Shown here: positions 18,712 through 27,998 of the stretch, in pieces | Layout of the letters: each line of letters begins with the position of its first letter | Position numbering within the stretch: the stretch's first letter is position 1 | Assembly (NCBI RefSeq): GCF_018987235.1 | Contig: NZ_CP072197.1 | Location: 248,001 to 312,000, forward strand | Direction of reading: 5' to 3' | Length of the DNA stretch: 64,000 bases | From: Lactobacillus crispatus | GTDB taxonomy: Bacteria > Bacillota > Bacilli > Lactobacillales > Lactobacillaceae | Notes under the pieces: generated by a model | Told to the model about the DNA's origin: nothing | Databases searched by the model: none | The model's input: only the letters and a program-made list of their open reading frames with translations | Program-made: the position numbers and the translations under genes

Positions 18712-20331
18712 ATGACAAAATACATCTTCGTAACTGGCGGTGTCGTATCTTCACTTGGTAAAGGGATTACTGCATCAAGTTTAGGTCGACTTCTTAAGAA
18801 TCGTGGCTTGAAGGTCACTATGCAAAAGTTTGACCCATATATTAATATTGACCCAGGTACAATGAATCCATACCAACACGGTGAAGTTTATGTTACCGAC
18901 GATGGTACAGAAGCTGACCTTGACTTAGGTCACTATGAAAGAATCGTAGATGTTAGAACTAGCAAGTATTCTAACGTAACTACTGGTAAGATTTACCAAG
19001 AAGTTTTGGAAAAAGAACGTCGTGGTGACTACCATGGTGCTACTGTACAAGTAATTCCTCATATTACTGACATGATCAAAAAGAAGATCATGCGTGCAGC
19101 TTTGACTACTGATTCAGATGTAATTATTTCTGAAATTGGTGGTACTGTTGGGGATATCGAATCAACTCCATTCATGGAAGCTATTCGTCAAATGCGCCGT
19201 GAAGTTGGTCCAGAAAATGTAATGTACATTCACTGTACTTTGGTTCCACTTCTTCACGCTGCTCATGAAATGAAGACTAAGCCAACACAACACTCAGTTG
19301 CTGAGCTTCGTAGTATTGGTATTCAACCAAATATGTTAGTGCTTCGTGCTGAACAACCAATTGACCAAGAACACAAAGACAAGATTTCTACTTTTACAGA
19401 CGTGCCTGTTGATCGAATTATTGAATCAATTGATGCTCCTTCATTATTCGATGTGCCTTTGAACTTCCAAAAGCAAGGCATGGATCAAAAAGTCTGTGAT
19501 TTCTTACACTTAGAGAGTCCAAAGCCAGAAGCTGACATGGAAGCTTGGAAGAAGCTTGATGAGCGTGCTAAGACCTTGAAGCATCACACTAAGATTACCT
19601 TGGTTGGTAAGTATGTAGAGCTTGAAGACGCTTATATTTCAGTTACTGATGCTTTGCAACATGCTGGTTATCTTTACAACACTAAGATTGATGTTGATAA
19701 GGTACAAGCTGAAGACGTAACTGAAGATAATATTGCAGAAATCATGAAGGATTCAGATGGTTTGATTGTCCCTGGTGGTTTTGGTACTCGTGGTCTTGAA
19801 GGAATGATTACTGCAATTAAGTATGCTCGTGAACATGACATCCCATTCTTAGGTATTTGTTTGGGGATGCAGATGGCTAGTGTTGAATTTGCACGCGATG
19901 TATTAAACCTTGAGGATGCTAATTCTGCAGAAGCAGAGCCAAACTGCAAGAATAATATTATCGACATTATGGCTGATAAGCGTGATGAAGAAAATATTGG
20001 TGGTACTTTGCGGTTAGGTATTTACCCAGCCACTCTTAAGAAGGGAACTAAGACTCGTGCGGCTTACGATGATCAAGATGTTATTCAAGAACGTCACCGT
20101 CACCGTTTTGAATTCAATAATGAATACCGTGAAGCCTTTGAAAAGGCTGGTATGGTCTTCTCAGGCGTTTCACCAGATAACCGCTTAGTTGAAATTATCG
20201 AATTACCAAAGAAAAAATTCTTTATTGCAGCACAATATCACCCAGAATTTTTGAGTCGTCCACAACGTCCAGAAGGCTTATTTAAGTCATTTATTGGTGC
20301 AGCTAGTGGTCTTCCAGCACAAGAATTTTAA
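18712..20331 (+). CDS. pyrG: CTP synthase
   Basis: The 539-residue enzyme aminates UTP to CTP using glutamine. The N-terminal synthetase domain begins [16 protein letters not shown] (P-loop-like) and contains [20 protein letters not shown]. The C-terminal class I amidotransferase has the nucleophile loop [11 protein letters not shown] and the catalytic H-E pair in [10 protein letters not shown]. The length is standard. AAAGGAG precedes the ATG. Transcription is attenuated by the leader just upstream. Confidence 0.98.
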   Translation: MTKYIFVTGGVVSSLGKGITASSLGRLLKNRGLKVTMQKFDPYINIDPGTMNPYQHGEVYVTDDGTEADLDLGHYERIVDVRTSKYSNVTTGKIYQEVLEKERRGDYHGATVQVIPHITDMIKKKIMRAALTTDSDVIISEIGGTVGDIESTPFMEAIRQMRREVGPENVMYIHCTLVPLLHAAHEMKTKPTQHSVAELRSIGIQPNMLVLRAEQPIDQEHKDKISTFTDVPVDRIIESIDAPSLFDVPLNFQKQGMDQKVCDFLHLESPKPEADMEAWKKLDERAKTLKHHTKITLVGKYVELEDAYISVTDALQHAGYLYNTKIDVDKVQAEDVTEDNIAEIMKDSDGLIVPGGFGTRGLEGMITAIKYAREHDIPFLGICLGMQMASVEFARDVLNLEDANSAEAEPNCKNNIIDIMADKRDEENIGGTLRLGIYPATLKKGTKTRAAYDDQDVIQERHRHRFEFNNEYREAFEKAGMVFSGVSPDNRLVEIIELPKKKFFIAAQYHPEFLSRPQRPEGLFKSFIGAASGLPAQEF

Positions 20332-20364
20332 AGTGATTAAAGTTTGATTATACAAAATCTTAAG

Positions 20365-20402
20365 AAAACAAGAACTGAGAGACCTCAGCTCTTGTTTTTT
20401 TT
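20365..20402 (+). terminator. Terminator after pyrG
   Basis: AACAAGAACTGAG pairs with CTCAGCTCTTGTT, followed by eight T. Confidence 0.88.
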
Positions 20403-20462
20403 GTAAATATCCTTTAACATTATTATGATTAATTGAAAGTAGAAAAGGATTTGTTTTCGCCA

Positions 20463-21758
20463 ATGAAGCAGATGATAATTCATGGTGGAAAGCCCCTGCA
20501 GGGTGATGTTTGGATTGGTGGAGCTAAGAACTCAACAGTTGCTCTTATTCCGGCATCAATTTTATCAAGAACACCAGTGACCTTGGAAGGCGTCCCAAGA
20601 ATAGCTGATGTGGTTAACTTGATGGACTTGTTAAGTGAGATGGATGTACATTGTGATTTCGGTGAAACCACTTTAAGAATAGATCCAACTGATATCAAAA
20701 TGAGTCCGTTGCCAGCTGGTAAGATTAAGAGTTTGCGCGCTTCATATTACTTTATGGGTGCGCTACTTGGTCGCTTTGGCAAGGCAGTAGTGGGCTTCCC
20801 TGGTGGTGACGATATTGGGCCACGTCCGATTGACCAACATATTAAGGGCTTTGAAGCCTTAGGCGCTAGCGTAAAAAATGAAAATGATCAAATTATAATT
20901 ACTGCACCAGAAGATGGTTTGCATGGAGCAAAAATCCATTTAAAGATGCCATCAGTTGGGGCAACGATGAATATTATTATGGCTAGTGTGACGGCACAGG
21001 GCCAGACTATAATCGAAAATGCCGCAAAGGAACCGGAAATTATTGATTTAGCTACCTTCTTGAACAATATGGGGGCAGTTATTCGTGGTGCTGGTACTGA
21101 CTCTATTCGAATTGAAGGGGTGGAGCAGCTTAAAGCACAAATTCCTCATACGATTATTCCAGACAGAATTGAAGCAGGGACTTATGTTGCTTTAGCTGCC
21201 TGTATTGGTAATGGCATTCGCATTCATAATATTATCGAAGAACACCTTGATTCATACCTGGCTAAAGTTGAAGAAATGGGTGTAGTAATCGATTCAGATG
21301 AAGATTCTTTGTATGTTTACCCAGCGGGCGACCTAAAAATGGTCCAGGTGAAGACAGATGTTTATCCTGGTTTTGCGACAGATTTACAGCAACCAATTAC
21401 ACCACTTTTATTAACTGCTAAAAGCGGTGAAGGTGTAGTAATCGATAATATTTATCCTAAACGGATTGGTCATATTGCTCAGTTGCAAAAGATGGGAGCC
21501 AATATTAAAGTTGAAGATAATATTATTTTGGCCCATCCAACTAAGCAGTTTCATGGTGAGGAAGTAACTGCAGGTGAGATTCGGGCAGGTGCCTGTCTGA
21601 TGATTGCAGGCCTGATGGCTGATGGTACAACAACGATCGACAAGGCTGGTAATATCTTGCGTGGTTATGATCGGGTCCAAGAAAAGCTGCGTCAACTTGG
21701 AGCTGATGTAACTATCAAGGATGATCCTGCTGTACCGGGTATTTTAGATAATATTTAG
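20463..21758 (+). CDS. murA: UDP-GlcNAc 1-carboxyvinyltransferase with Asp at the fosfomycin site
   Basis: The 431-residue enzyme performs the first committed step of peptidoglycan synthesis, transfer of enolpyruvate from PEP to UDP-GlcNAc. IHGGKPLQGDVWIGGAKNS and the EPSP-synthase fold are clear. The catalytic loop reads FPGGDDIGPRPIDQH: the usual Cys of PGGCAIG, the target of fosfomycin, is Asp (D116 from this start). Natural Cys-to-Asp MurAs are active and fosfomycin-resistant. I start at ATG 20463 after AAAAGGA; a TTG at 20433 would put that site inside the gene, and ATG 20472 is also possible. Confidence 0.94.
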   Translation: MKQMIIHGGKPLQGDVWIGGAKNSTVALIPASILSRTPVTLEGVPRIADVVNLMDLLSEMDVHCDFGETTLRIDPTDIKMSPLPAGKIKSLRASYYFMGALLGRFGKAVVGFPGGDDIGPRPIDQHIKGFEALGASVKNENDQIIITAPEDGLHGAKIHLKMPSVGATMNIIMASVTAQGQTIIENAAKEPEIIDLATFLNNMGAVIRGAGTDSIRIEGVEQLKAQIPHTIIPDRIEAGTYVALAACIGNGIRIHNIIEEHLDSYLAKVEEMGVVIDSDEDSLYVYPAGDLKMVQVKTDVYPGFATDLQQPITPLLLTAKSGEGVVIDNIYPKRIGHIAQLQKMGANIKVEDNIILAHPTKQFHGEEVTAGEIRAGACLMIAGLMADGTTTIDKAGNILRGYDRVQEKLRQLGADVTIKDDPAVPGILDNI

Positions 21759-21763
21759 TAAAT

Positions 21764-21797
21764 AAAAACCACATGGAAAATCTCCGTGTGGTTTTTG
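21764..21797 (+). terminator. Terminator after murA
   Basis: AAAAACCACATGGA pairs with TCCGTGTGGTTTTT. Confidence 0.88.
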
Positions 21798-21826
21798 TAA
21801 TGATATGTCGATTTGTAGGTGAACAA

Positions 21827-22345
21827 ATGAGTTTAATTTTTACAAGACGTGCACAAAATTCAGATGTGGATAAAATTGTGCAAATTTTGCAGGATGCGAT
21901 TTCTTTTTTAAAGGAAAGTGGCTCATCGCAGTGGCAAAGTGGCTATCCTAACCGAGAAACGGTGGAGGAAGACATCGAAAAGCAAGTTGCTTGGGTATTA
22001 ACTGTGGATAATGAAGTGGCTGGCTATGCGGCAGTGGTGATTGGAAAAGATCCAAATTATGCCAAAATTGATGGTGAGTGGAAAAATAATGTGGATACCT
22101 ATGCGACGATCCATAGAATTGCGGTTGCTAGCCAATTTAGAGGGATGCATTTGACTCAATTGTTCTTAAGTAATATTATTTCGCTGACTTATGCACAGGG
22201 GATTCACAACTTTAGAATTGATACTGGCGCAAAAAATAAGATCGTCCAGCATATTGCATTGAGTCACAGTTTTGTTCAACGAGGGATAATTCAAGTAGAT
22301 GATCCGATTAATCCTGATCGTTTAGCATATGAGTTGAATTTATGA
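21827..22345 (+). CDS. GNAT family N-acetyltransferase
   Basis: The ATG at 21827 after AGGTGAAC gives 172 residues; an in-frame upstream ATG would start within the murA terminator and is rejected. The acetyl-CoA binding region is in IHRIAVASQFRGMHLTQLFL (R/Q-x-x-G/A type), with a preceding strand VAGYAAVV and the later RIDTGAKNKI. The substrate cannot be told. Its stop overlaps the start of the next gene (ATGATG), so the two are coupled. Confidence 0.85.
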   Translation: MSLIFTRRAQNSDVDKIVQILQDAISFLKESGSSQWQSGYPNRETVEEDIEKQVAWVLTVDNEVAGYAAVVIGKDPNYAKIDGEWKNNVDTYATIHRIAVASQFRGMHLTQLFLSNIISLTYAQGIHNFRIDTGAKNKIVQHIALSHSFVQRGIIQVDDPINPDRLAYELNL

Positions 22346-22833
22346 TGAAACGCGTATTAATTTTAGGTTCACCAGGAGCGGGCAAAAGTACATTTGCACG
22401 GAAATTGCAATCAAAAACGAAATTGCCATTGGTGTATATGGATCAACTTTTTTGGCATGCAAATAAAACTACGGTCTCCAAGCATGAATTAGATGAAAAA
22501 GTAAAGCGCATAGTAGCTAAACCAGCATGGATTATGGATGGAAACTATCAACGTACCTTGAAATATCGTTTACCCAAATGTGATACGATTTTTTGGTTAG
22601 ATTATCCAACTGAAGTTTGTCTAGCTGGCGTAAAAGCTAGAAAAGGAAAACCACGTCCTGATTTGCCATGGATTGAAGAAGATGAAGATCCGGAATTTAT
22701 GAGTTATATTGCCAAGTTTCGGACAGTTCAAAGACCGATTTTAGTCAAAGAATTGCAAAAATATCCAAATAAGCAGATCATTGTATTTCATTCTCGCCAA
22801 GAAGCAAATCTGTTCTTGCACAAAATAAGGTAA
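22342..22833 (+). CDS. P-loop adenylate-kinase-like protein (topology modulation/FlaR-like)
   Basis: The 163-residue protein starts with a Walker A motif, LILGSPGAGKSTFARKL, followed by MDQLFW and a DGNY segment (WIMDGNYQRTLKYRL), the pattern of the AAA-family 'topology modulation protein' group annotated in many Firmicutes. It is related to small nucleotide or shikimate kinases; the true substrate is not known. It overlaps the GNAT gene and ends before a terminator. Confidence 0.8.
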   Translation: MMKRVLILGSPGAGKSTFARKLQSKTKLPLVYMDQLFWHANKTTVSKHELDEKVKRIVAKPAWIMDGNYQRTLKYRLPKCDTIFWLDYPTEVCLAGVKARKGKPRPDLPWIEEDEDPEFMSYIAKFRTVQRPILVKELQKYPNKQIIVFHSRQEANLFLHKIR

Positions 22834-22836
22834 ACG

Positions 22837-22872
22837 AAAAACCACATGGTTGAAAATTCCGTGTGGTTTTTG
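22837..22872 (+). terminator. Terminator after the P-loop gene
   Basis: AAAAACCACATGG pairs with CCGTGTGGTTTTT. The stem is nearly the same as that of the terminator after murA, so the GNAT/P-loop pair is bracketed by two copies of one terminator. Confidence 0.88.
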
Positions 22873-22887
22873 TATGCGATTAATTTT

Positions 22888-24312
22888 TTAATCAAGCAAG
22901 TCGTATTTCAAAGTCATTAAACCATGACCTTCGTCAACCATTTGACCAAGCAGTTCAACAGTGTTGTTATAAACTGTATCAGACATCTTTTGGTTAGCAG
23001 CAATTAACTTGTCTTGTAATTCCTTACCTGAAAGGTTCTTTGCTTCTTTGTCAGTATCATGTTGGATCTTGTGACATTGTGCTAAACTCTTTTGTTCAAA
23101 GGCATCTTCAAGTTCACCGTAAACACGGTAGTTGGTATCGCCTAATTGAGCAGTTAACTTGTTAAGCCAGAAAATCTTGCTCAAGTTAAATTTAGGAGTG
23201 GTTTGCCAAGCTTCAGGGGTAGTAGTGACATTAGTATAGAATGGCACCATTGAGTTAAAGGTGTTAGGACCAAAGGCTAACCATTGTACACCTGCAATTT
23301 CTGCAGGAACATCATTACGAATTTGCAAAATATGGGTTTCAAAGTTTCTGTTAATACCGATAGGACGGAAGGTCTTCTTTTGTTCAGGAGTACCTTGATC
23401 GCCATAAGCATCGTAAGGAGTGTCTTGGTAGTGTGAACTTTCAGCCCACTTAATATCTTCAATTGAGATTAAACGGTTGGCATGGCAGATGAAAGGTTGA
23501 TCTTGATCTGCTGGAGTGCCACCGAAGTCAGGATCGAAGTAGTTGTGGATGTACCAAGCACGTGGATTATTGTAGTGAGCATCCTTGATTGTTGATGAAC
23601 CAAAGATGTGACGCATGTTGTAGCCTTCACGGTCAGGATTCAAGTGATATTCGGCAATTAAGTCCTTCAAGTCGCTTGCTGCAGCGAAGTTGTCAGTATC
23701 GTTAAAGTCAAATTCATCAATGTTCAAACGGTTTGGTGCAATGACATAAGCATCATCTGGAATACGGCGTGCGATCCAGTGGTGGCCACCGATAGTTTCG
23801 AGGTACCAAATATTGTCCTTGTCAGAAAAGGCCATACCGTTCATTTCATAAGTACCGTATTTTTCAACTAAATAGCCGACACGTTTAACGCCATCAAGGG
23901 CTGAATGCAAATATGGCAAGGTTAAGGTAACAAAGTCTTCTTCACCAAGACCACCTTCACTTGGATCAAGTAATGGGTCAACACCTTGGATACGTGAATT
24001 AGTGGTAATAGTTTCAGTAGCAGTCATAGCTACGTTTTCAGCGTTAATTCCGGCTGCGCCCCAGATACCATTTTTACCTGAAACGTCAGGTGCTGAAGTA
24101 TAGCGTAATGGTGTTTCTGCTAAATCAGCGTCGTCAATCTTTTGTTTAGAAATTACACTAGTGTAGTGCTTAGGTTGGTCAGCTGGGTTAACAGCTTTAA
24201 AGCCTTCAGGGATGATGACGCGACCACCGTCTTCACTACGAGCGATCATCGTAGAGCCATCAATAGTTGCTTTTTTACCAACTAAAATAGTAGTACATTC
24301 TGTTTGTTTCAT
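22888..24312 (-). CDS. pepD: C69-family dipeptidase PepD
   Basis: The 474-residue protein starts MKQTECTTILVGKKATIDGS. The Cys at residue 6 followed by TT is the N-terminal nucleophile exposed by self-cleavage in family C69 (dipeptidase A), and DGSTMIARSEDGG is the family signature. These cytoplasmic enzymes cleave a broad range of dipeptides and supply amino acids in milk or mucosal lactobacilli. ATG is preceded by a moderate AAAGGAC. Several paralogues usually exist in this genus, so the exact orthologue is uncertain. Confidence 0.92.
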   Translation of the reverse strand: MKQTECTTILVGKKATIDGSTMIARSEDGGRVIIPEGFKAVNPADQPKHYTSVISKQKIDDADLAETPLRYTSAPDVSGKNGIWGAAGINAENVAMTATETITTNSRIQGVDPLLDPSEGGLGEEDFVTLTLPYLHSALDGVKRVGYLVEKYGTYEMNGMAFSDKDNIWYLETIGGHHWIARRIPDDAYVIAPNRLNIDEFDFNDTDNFAAASDLKDLIAEYHLNPDREGYNMRHIFGSSTIKDAHYNNPRAWYIHNYFDPDFGGTPADQDQPFICHANRLISIEDIKWAESSHYQDTPYDAYGDQGTPEQKKTFRPIGINRNFETHILQIRNDVPAEIAGVQWLAFGPNTFNSMVPFYTNVTTTPEAWQTTPKFNLSKIFWLNKLTAQLGDTNYRVYGELEDAFEQKSLAQCHKIQHDTDKEAKNLSGKELQDKLIAANQKMSDTVYNNTVELLGQMVDEGHGLMTLKYDLLD

Positions 24313-24398
24313 TGGATCAGTCCTTTACTTTTATTATGTTTAAATTATTTCCTAATAATATTGTATGCAAAAATAATCCGATAAGCCAAAGAATATAA

Positions 24399-25211
24399 TT
24401 AATTTCCCCGAAAGGCATTTGGACTAACACCGCTATAGCGTTTAAATGCCTTGGAGAAGGTAAATTCATCGCCGTAGCCGACTTTTTTGGCAATTTGCTT
24501 TAGATTGTGTGTGGTATTAATTAATTCTTTCTTAGCGGCTTCCATGCGCAATTGCATGAGGTACTTTTGAGGTGATAATTTAGTGTTTTTTCTGAATAAA
24601 GCATATAGAAAGCTGCGTGATACGCCTAATCTATGACAGAGTTCGACAATATTGCAGGTAGGATCGGTATAATTTTGCTTGAGATAGTTAATGGCAATTT
24701 GATACTGATCATTTTTCGGTGTTTTGCGGACCGGTGGGTGGTTAGGAAAGTCTTTTACTAGATGATAAAAAAGTTGATAAGTTAAAGCTGAAATTTTTAA
24801 ATTGTTTAATAAGGTCTTTTTCTTCGCCAAACATTGATAAAGGTCATCTAGGGTTTGATAAAAGGCAGTTTTTTGAATTTGACGCAAGAAATTTTTATTA
24901 GGTAAATTTGATGCCTTGATGCTTTCATTAACGCCGTTGCCAGCTAGGCCAATCCAGAAGTATTCCCAGGGTTCATTGTGGTCAGCTTGAAAGGAACAAG
25001 TTTGACTGCGTGGAACGTAAAAAAGATCGCCAGCTTTTAATTTAACTGCGTGGTGTCTACTAGAAGTAAAGGTACCAGTTCCGCTAATGATGTAATAAAA
25101 AATATCGTTTTTACGAAGATTGTCACCTTGAAAGAATTCATCGGGCTGACATTTTTGTCGACCATAAAACATGATGTAGCTATCAAGATTTTGGTTATTT
25201 AAGTTAGGCAT
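24399..25211 (-). CDS. AraC-family transcriptional regulator
   Basis: The ATG at 25211 follows GAGGAAG; a GTG further upstream would include that site. The 270-residue protein has an N-terminal cupin-like AraC binding domain (GDLFYVPRSQTCSF) and two helix-turn-helix motifs at the C terminus with the family signature EFTFSKAFKRYSGVSPNAFR. Such regulators usually activate carbohydrate genes, but no sugar operon lies next to it; the pepD gene downstream on the same strand could be a target. The ligand is unknown. Confidence 0.9.
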   Translation of the reverse strand: MPNLNNQNLDSYIMFYGRQKCQPDEFFQGDNLRKNDIFYYIISGTGTFTSSRHHAVKLKAGDLFYVPRSQTCSFQADHNEPWEYFWIGLAGNGVNESIKASNLPNKNFLRQIQKTAFYQTLDDLYQCLAKKKTLLNNLKISALTYQLFYHLVKDFPNHPPVRKTPKNDQYQIAINYLKQNYTDPTCNIVELCHRLGVSRSFLYALFRKNTKLSPQKYLMQLRMEAAKKELINTTHNLKQIAKKVGYGDEFTFSKAFKRYSGVSPNAFRGN

Positions 25212-25360
25212 AGACTTCCTCACTGTTGAAAAATTATGTTACTTCTATTATAGAAGAGATTTTGCTTAAAAGGTGAAGAATGAAAAACGACCACATTAAG
25301 CGGTCGCTCGTGAATATTTATAGAAAATTATGATATGGAATTATGAAATGAAAAGGTATT

Positions 25361-26647
25361 TTACTTATTGGCACCACTTCTTCCATTGAATAATAGGTTA
25401 AGCAGAGTTGCACAAATGCTGGCAACTACGATCCCGTTACCCAAGAATAATTGAATAGTTTGAGGTAAATCTTGGAAGATTTGTGGGTAAACAGTTACGC
25501 CTAAGCCCATACCGATAGAAATTGCGACAATTAAAATGTTGCGATTATTTTCAAAATCAACTTTAGTTAACATTTTGATTCCTTGAACGGCAATCATGGT
25601 AAACATGACTAACATAGCGCCGCCTAAGACTGAATCAGGAATGATAGTTACTAAAGCGCCGATTTTAGGAAGAAGGCCCATTCCCATTAATAAACCAGCA
25701 GCCCAATAGATAGGGCGCTTGGTTTTAATACCGGATAATTGAAGTAAGCCAACGTTTTGTGAGAATGTGGTGTAAGGGAAGGTGTTGAAAAGCCCACCGA
25801 AGATTTGTGCTAATCCTTCTGCACGATAACCTTTTTTTAGGTCTTCTTCGGTAATATCTTTGTGGAGCAGGTCACCAATGGCAAAGAAGACGCCAGTGGA
25901 TTCGACCAAGGAAACTAAGGCAATGATGATCATGGTCAAACAAGATGACCATTCGAATTCAGGAACGCCGAAGTAGAAAAATTGAGGTAAGTGGAACCAA
26001 GAGGCTTGTGTTACGGGTGTAAGTGAAACTAATCCCATGCAACCAGCAATGATAGTCCCAGCAATTAATCCAATTAAAACAGAGATGGAGCGGAGAAATC
26101 CCTTAGCCCAGACTTCAATGACAACGATGATGAGGATGGTAATAAAGGCAGCGATTAAATTTTTCGCATCACCGAAGTCTTTGGCTTGTGCGTTTCCGCC
26201 GCCCATATTTTGGAAAGCGACCGGAATTAAAGTTAGCCCAATTACTGTAATTAAGGTCCCAGTAACTACCGGCGGGAAGAGTTTTTTGATTTTTGAAAAC
26301 CAGCCAGCAATTAGAAAGACGAAGATTCCAGCAATGATAATCGCACCGTACATGGTGTTAATTGAAAATTTTTGCCCAATCATTTCTAGAGGAGCAACAG
26401 CCTGAATTGCACAGCCTAAAACGACTGGCAAGCCAATTCCGAAGTATTTGTTGCGGAATAATTGGATTAATGTGGCTAAACCACACATAAAAATATCAAT
26501 GGAAACTAGATAGGTCATATGCGTGCTGTTAAAGTGCAGCGCGGTTCCGATTAACAAAGGGACGGCAACCGCACCTGAGTACATTGCAAGCAAATGTTGC
26601 AAACCTAGGACAGCAGCTTTTTTGTGACTAACTTCTTTTTGTGCCAT
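25361..26647 (-). CDS. pbuX: Xanthine permease (NCS2 family)
   Basis: This 428-residue membrane protein has about 12-14 hydrophobic segments and the NCS2 signature QNVGLLQLSGIKTKRP. The N terminus HLLAMYSGAVAVPLLIGTAL is typical of PbuX. It brings in xanthine by proton symport. It follows xpt by six bases on the same strand and so shares its riboswitch and PurR control, as in B. subtilis xpt-pbuX. Confidence 0.95.
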   Translation of the reverse strand: MAQKEVSHKKAAVLGLQHLLAMYSGAVAVPLLIGTALHFNSTHMTYLVSIDIFMCGLATLIQLFRNKYFGIGLPVVLGCAIQAVAPLEMIGQKFSINTMYGAIIIAGIFVFLIAGWFSKIKKLFPPVVTGTLITVIGLTLIPVAFQNMGGGNAQAKDFGDAKNLIAAFITILIIVVIEVWAKGFLRSISVLIGLIAGTIIAGCMGLVSLTPVTQASWFHLPQFFYFGVPEFEWSSCLTMIIIALVSLVESTGVFFAIGDLLHKDITEEDLKKGYRAEGLAQIFGGLFNTFPYTTFSQNVGLLQLSGIKTKRPIYWAAGLLMGMGLLPKIGALVTIIPDSVLGGAMLVMFTMIAVQGIKMLTKVDFENNRNILIVAISIGMGLGVTVYPQIFQDLPQTIQLFLGNGIVVASICATLLNLLFNGRSGANK

Positions 26648-26653
26648 TTTTAA

Positions 26654-27232
26654 TTATTCTTCTCCCTCGAAGTGTACTTGATCATTTTCAAAGCTATCGA
26701 TTTTTGCTAGGGCTTCAAAACGTAGACCTTCTTTTTCTACCCATTCGCTTCCGCCTTGGAAGGTTTTTGCAACAACAGCGCCAACGCCAACAATGTTACA
26801 GCCGGCTTGCTTGGCGATGTTAACCATGCCTTTGACTGCTTCACCGTGGGCAACGAAGTCATCGATGATTAAGATATGTTCGCCTGGGTGCAAAAATTTT
26901 TCTTCAACGCAGATCTTATTGTTGACCTTCTTGGTGTAAGAAAAGACGTCAGCCCAATAAACTGCATCATTCAAAGTAGATGGCTTTTTCTTTCGGGCAA
27001 AGATCATTGGCACGTGCAGTTGGTAGGCTGCCATGACACCAGGAGCAATCCCAGACGCTTCACAAGTTAAGACCTTATCGACTTTTTCATCTTTAAAAAG
27101 GCGGGCAAATTCTTCACCAACATGCATCATTAGTTGCGGATCAACTTGGTGATTCAAAAATGAATTAATTTTAAGCACATTTCCAGGTAAAACTTCACCA
27201 TCTTGTTTAATTCGATCTACTAATTCCTTCAA
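26654..27232 (-). CDS. xpt: Xanthine phosphoribosyltransferase
   Basis: I start at a TTG at 27232 (MKELVDRIKQDGEVL, 192 residues) because GAGGAG lies 7-13 bases upstream; a longer TTG start at 27247 would contain that site. The enzyme converts xanthine and PRPP to XMP, giving substrate to GuaA encoded just across the gap. The PRPP loop ILIIDDFVAHGEAVKG and the type I PRTase core CEASGIAPGVMAA are present. Control is by a guanine riboswitch and a pair of PurBoxes. Confidence 0.96.
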   Translation of the reverse strand: MKELVDRIKQDGEVLPGNVLKINSFLNHQVDPQLMMHVGEEFARLFKDEKVDKVLTCEASGIAPGVMAAYQLHVPMIFARKKKPSTLNDAVYWADVFSYTKKVNNKICVEEKFLHPGEHILIIDDFVAHGEAVKGMVNIAKQAGCNIVGVGAVVAKTFQGGSEWVEKEGLRFEALAKIDSFENDQVHFEGEE

Positions 27233-27253
27233 TATTATTCTCCTCAAGAAAGA

Positions 27254-27297
27254 AATAAGGACTTCTTCTACCTAAAACAGGTAAAAGAAGTCCTTAA
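27254..27297 (-). terminator. Terminator of the xpt purine riboswitch
   Basis: Read on the minus strand, AAGGACTTCTTTTACCT pairs with AGGTAGAAGAAGTCCTT around GTTTT, followed by ATTTCTTTCTT. The stem is long and nearly perfect and stands between aptamer and start codon. Confidence 0.9.
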
Positions 27298-27315
27298 GAT
27301 TATTCTTAACTTTCA

Positions 27316-27385
27316 TTCACCTATAGTCCGGTATTTACGGTACCGGGTAGAGACTGTCGACCTTATTTCGACGATATATAGATAT
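27316..27385 (-). promoter_or_regulatory. Guanine-class purine riboswitch
   Basis: On the minus strand the conserved J1/2, loop and J3/1 blocks appear: ATATCGTCGAAATAAGG, GTCTCTACC, CCGTAAATACC and GGACTATAGG. The pairing base in GGACTAT is C rather than T, which marks guanine/hypoxanthine/xanthine specificity instead of adenine. Purine binding should promote the terminator downstream. Confidence 0.94.
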
Positions 27386-27398
27386 TTGTGTTGGCTTA

Positions 27399-27427
27399 AT
27401 CTTAACAGAATATATTGCCGAACACAA
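27399..27427 (-). promoter_or_regulatory. xpt promoter
   Basis: On the minus strand TTGTGT (27427-27422), 17 bp, and the extended -10 TGTTAAGAT ending at 27399. The -35 overlaps the proximal PurBox. Confidence 0.6.
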
Positions 27428-27457
27428 GTGGAAAATTAAGGATTAATGTTCGATTAT
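27414..27457. promoter_or_regulatory. Inverted pair of PurBoxes upstream of xpt
   Basis: ATTGCCGAACACA (27414-27426) and, inverted, AATGTTCGATTAT (27445-27457) both fit the PurBox pattern AWWWCCGAACWWT closely. They are 18 bp apart, about the distance between paired PurBoxes in Bacillus. PurR, encoded at 8.5 kb, is the expected ligand. Confidence 0.75.
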
Positions 27458-27465
27458 AGTAAAAA

Positions 27466-27842
27466 TTATTCAGCTGCGATATCGTTATGGCACAGACTGA
27501 TGATCTTTTCGATAATGCCATATAAGATCCCCGCGATTGGCCAGATGATCCAGCTGCGTTCCCAATCATTGGTAATGAAGCTATATCCTAGATAAAGTAA
27601 GACTGCTATTAACCAATAGAGTGTGGCGTATTTGTTCATAATTTTGCGACCAAGTTTTTCTTAAGAGTGTAATCATCTGTTTGTAATAAAATGTTGTAGC
27701 TGTCCATAATGATATTGCTTTTGACAAAGAAGAACACACCGATTGGATACAGCTTGCCGACTGACATTCATCTTTTCAGCTAGTGCTTCTTGAAAAAGAT
27801 GATTTTTCTTGTGTAATGCCGCAATTTTTGACCTAATCTCAT
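27466..27842 (-). pseudogene. Degraded XRE-type HTH regulator with C-terminal membrane domain
   Basis: On the minus strand the ATG at 27842 opens MRLGQKLRHYTRK. After a frameshift the next frame reads HLFQEALAEKMNVSRQAVS, a clear XRE helix-turn-helix. After a further shift comes LKKNLVAK, and finally a 57-codon frame (27639-27466, MNKYATLYWLIAVLLYLGYS) encodes two probable membrane helices. Together this is the HTH-plus-2TM regulator type common in lactobacilli, broken by at least two frameshifts and an internal deletion. The last 57-codon piece is open but is unlikely to act alone. Confidence 0.75.
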
Positions 27843-27961
27843 GATTGATCGTCCTTTCGTTTTGAAATAATTTGATTTAACGAAAATTTGCGGTTGCAGA
27901 CCACCACTTTTTAATTGCATTTAGCACAACTAGTAGTTGCAACTGATGGTTGCTCAAGATA

Positions 27962-27974
27962 AAAGCCGAACAAT
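27962..27974 (+). promoter_or_regulatory. Single PurBox-like site upstream of guaA
   Basis: AAAGCCGAACAAT matches the PurBox pattern at 12 of 13 positions and lies about 25 bp upstream of the guaA -35. Confidence 0.6.
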
Positions 27975-27998
27975 GAATGGCTATTTTTAACTTTTTGA

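Noticed and set aside
27247..27247. Longer TTG start for xpt
   Set aside because: It would put the GAGGAG ribosome site inside the coding sequence; TTG 27232 fits better.
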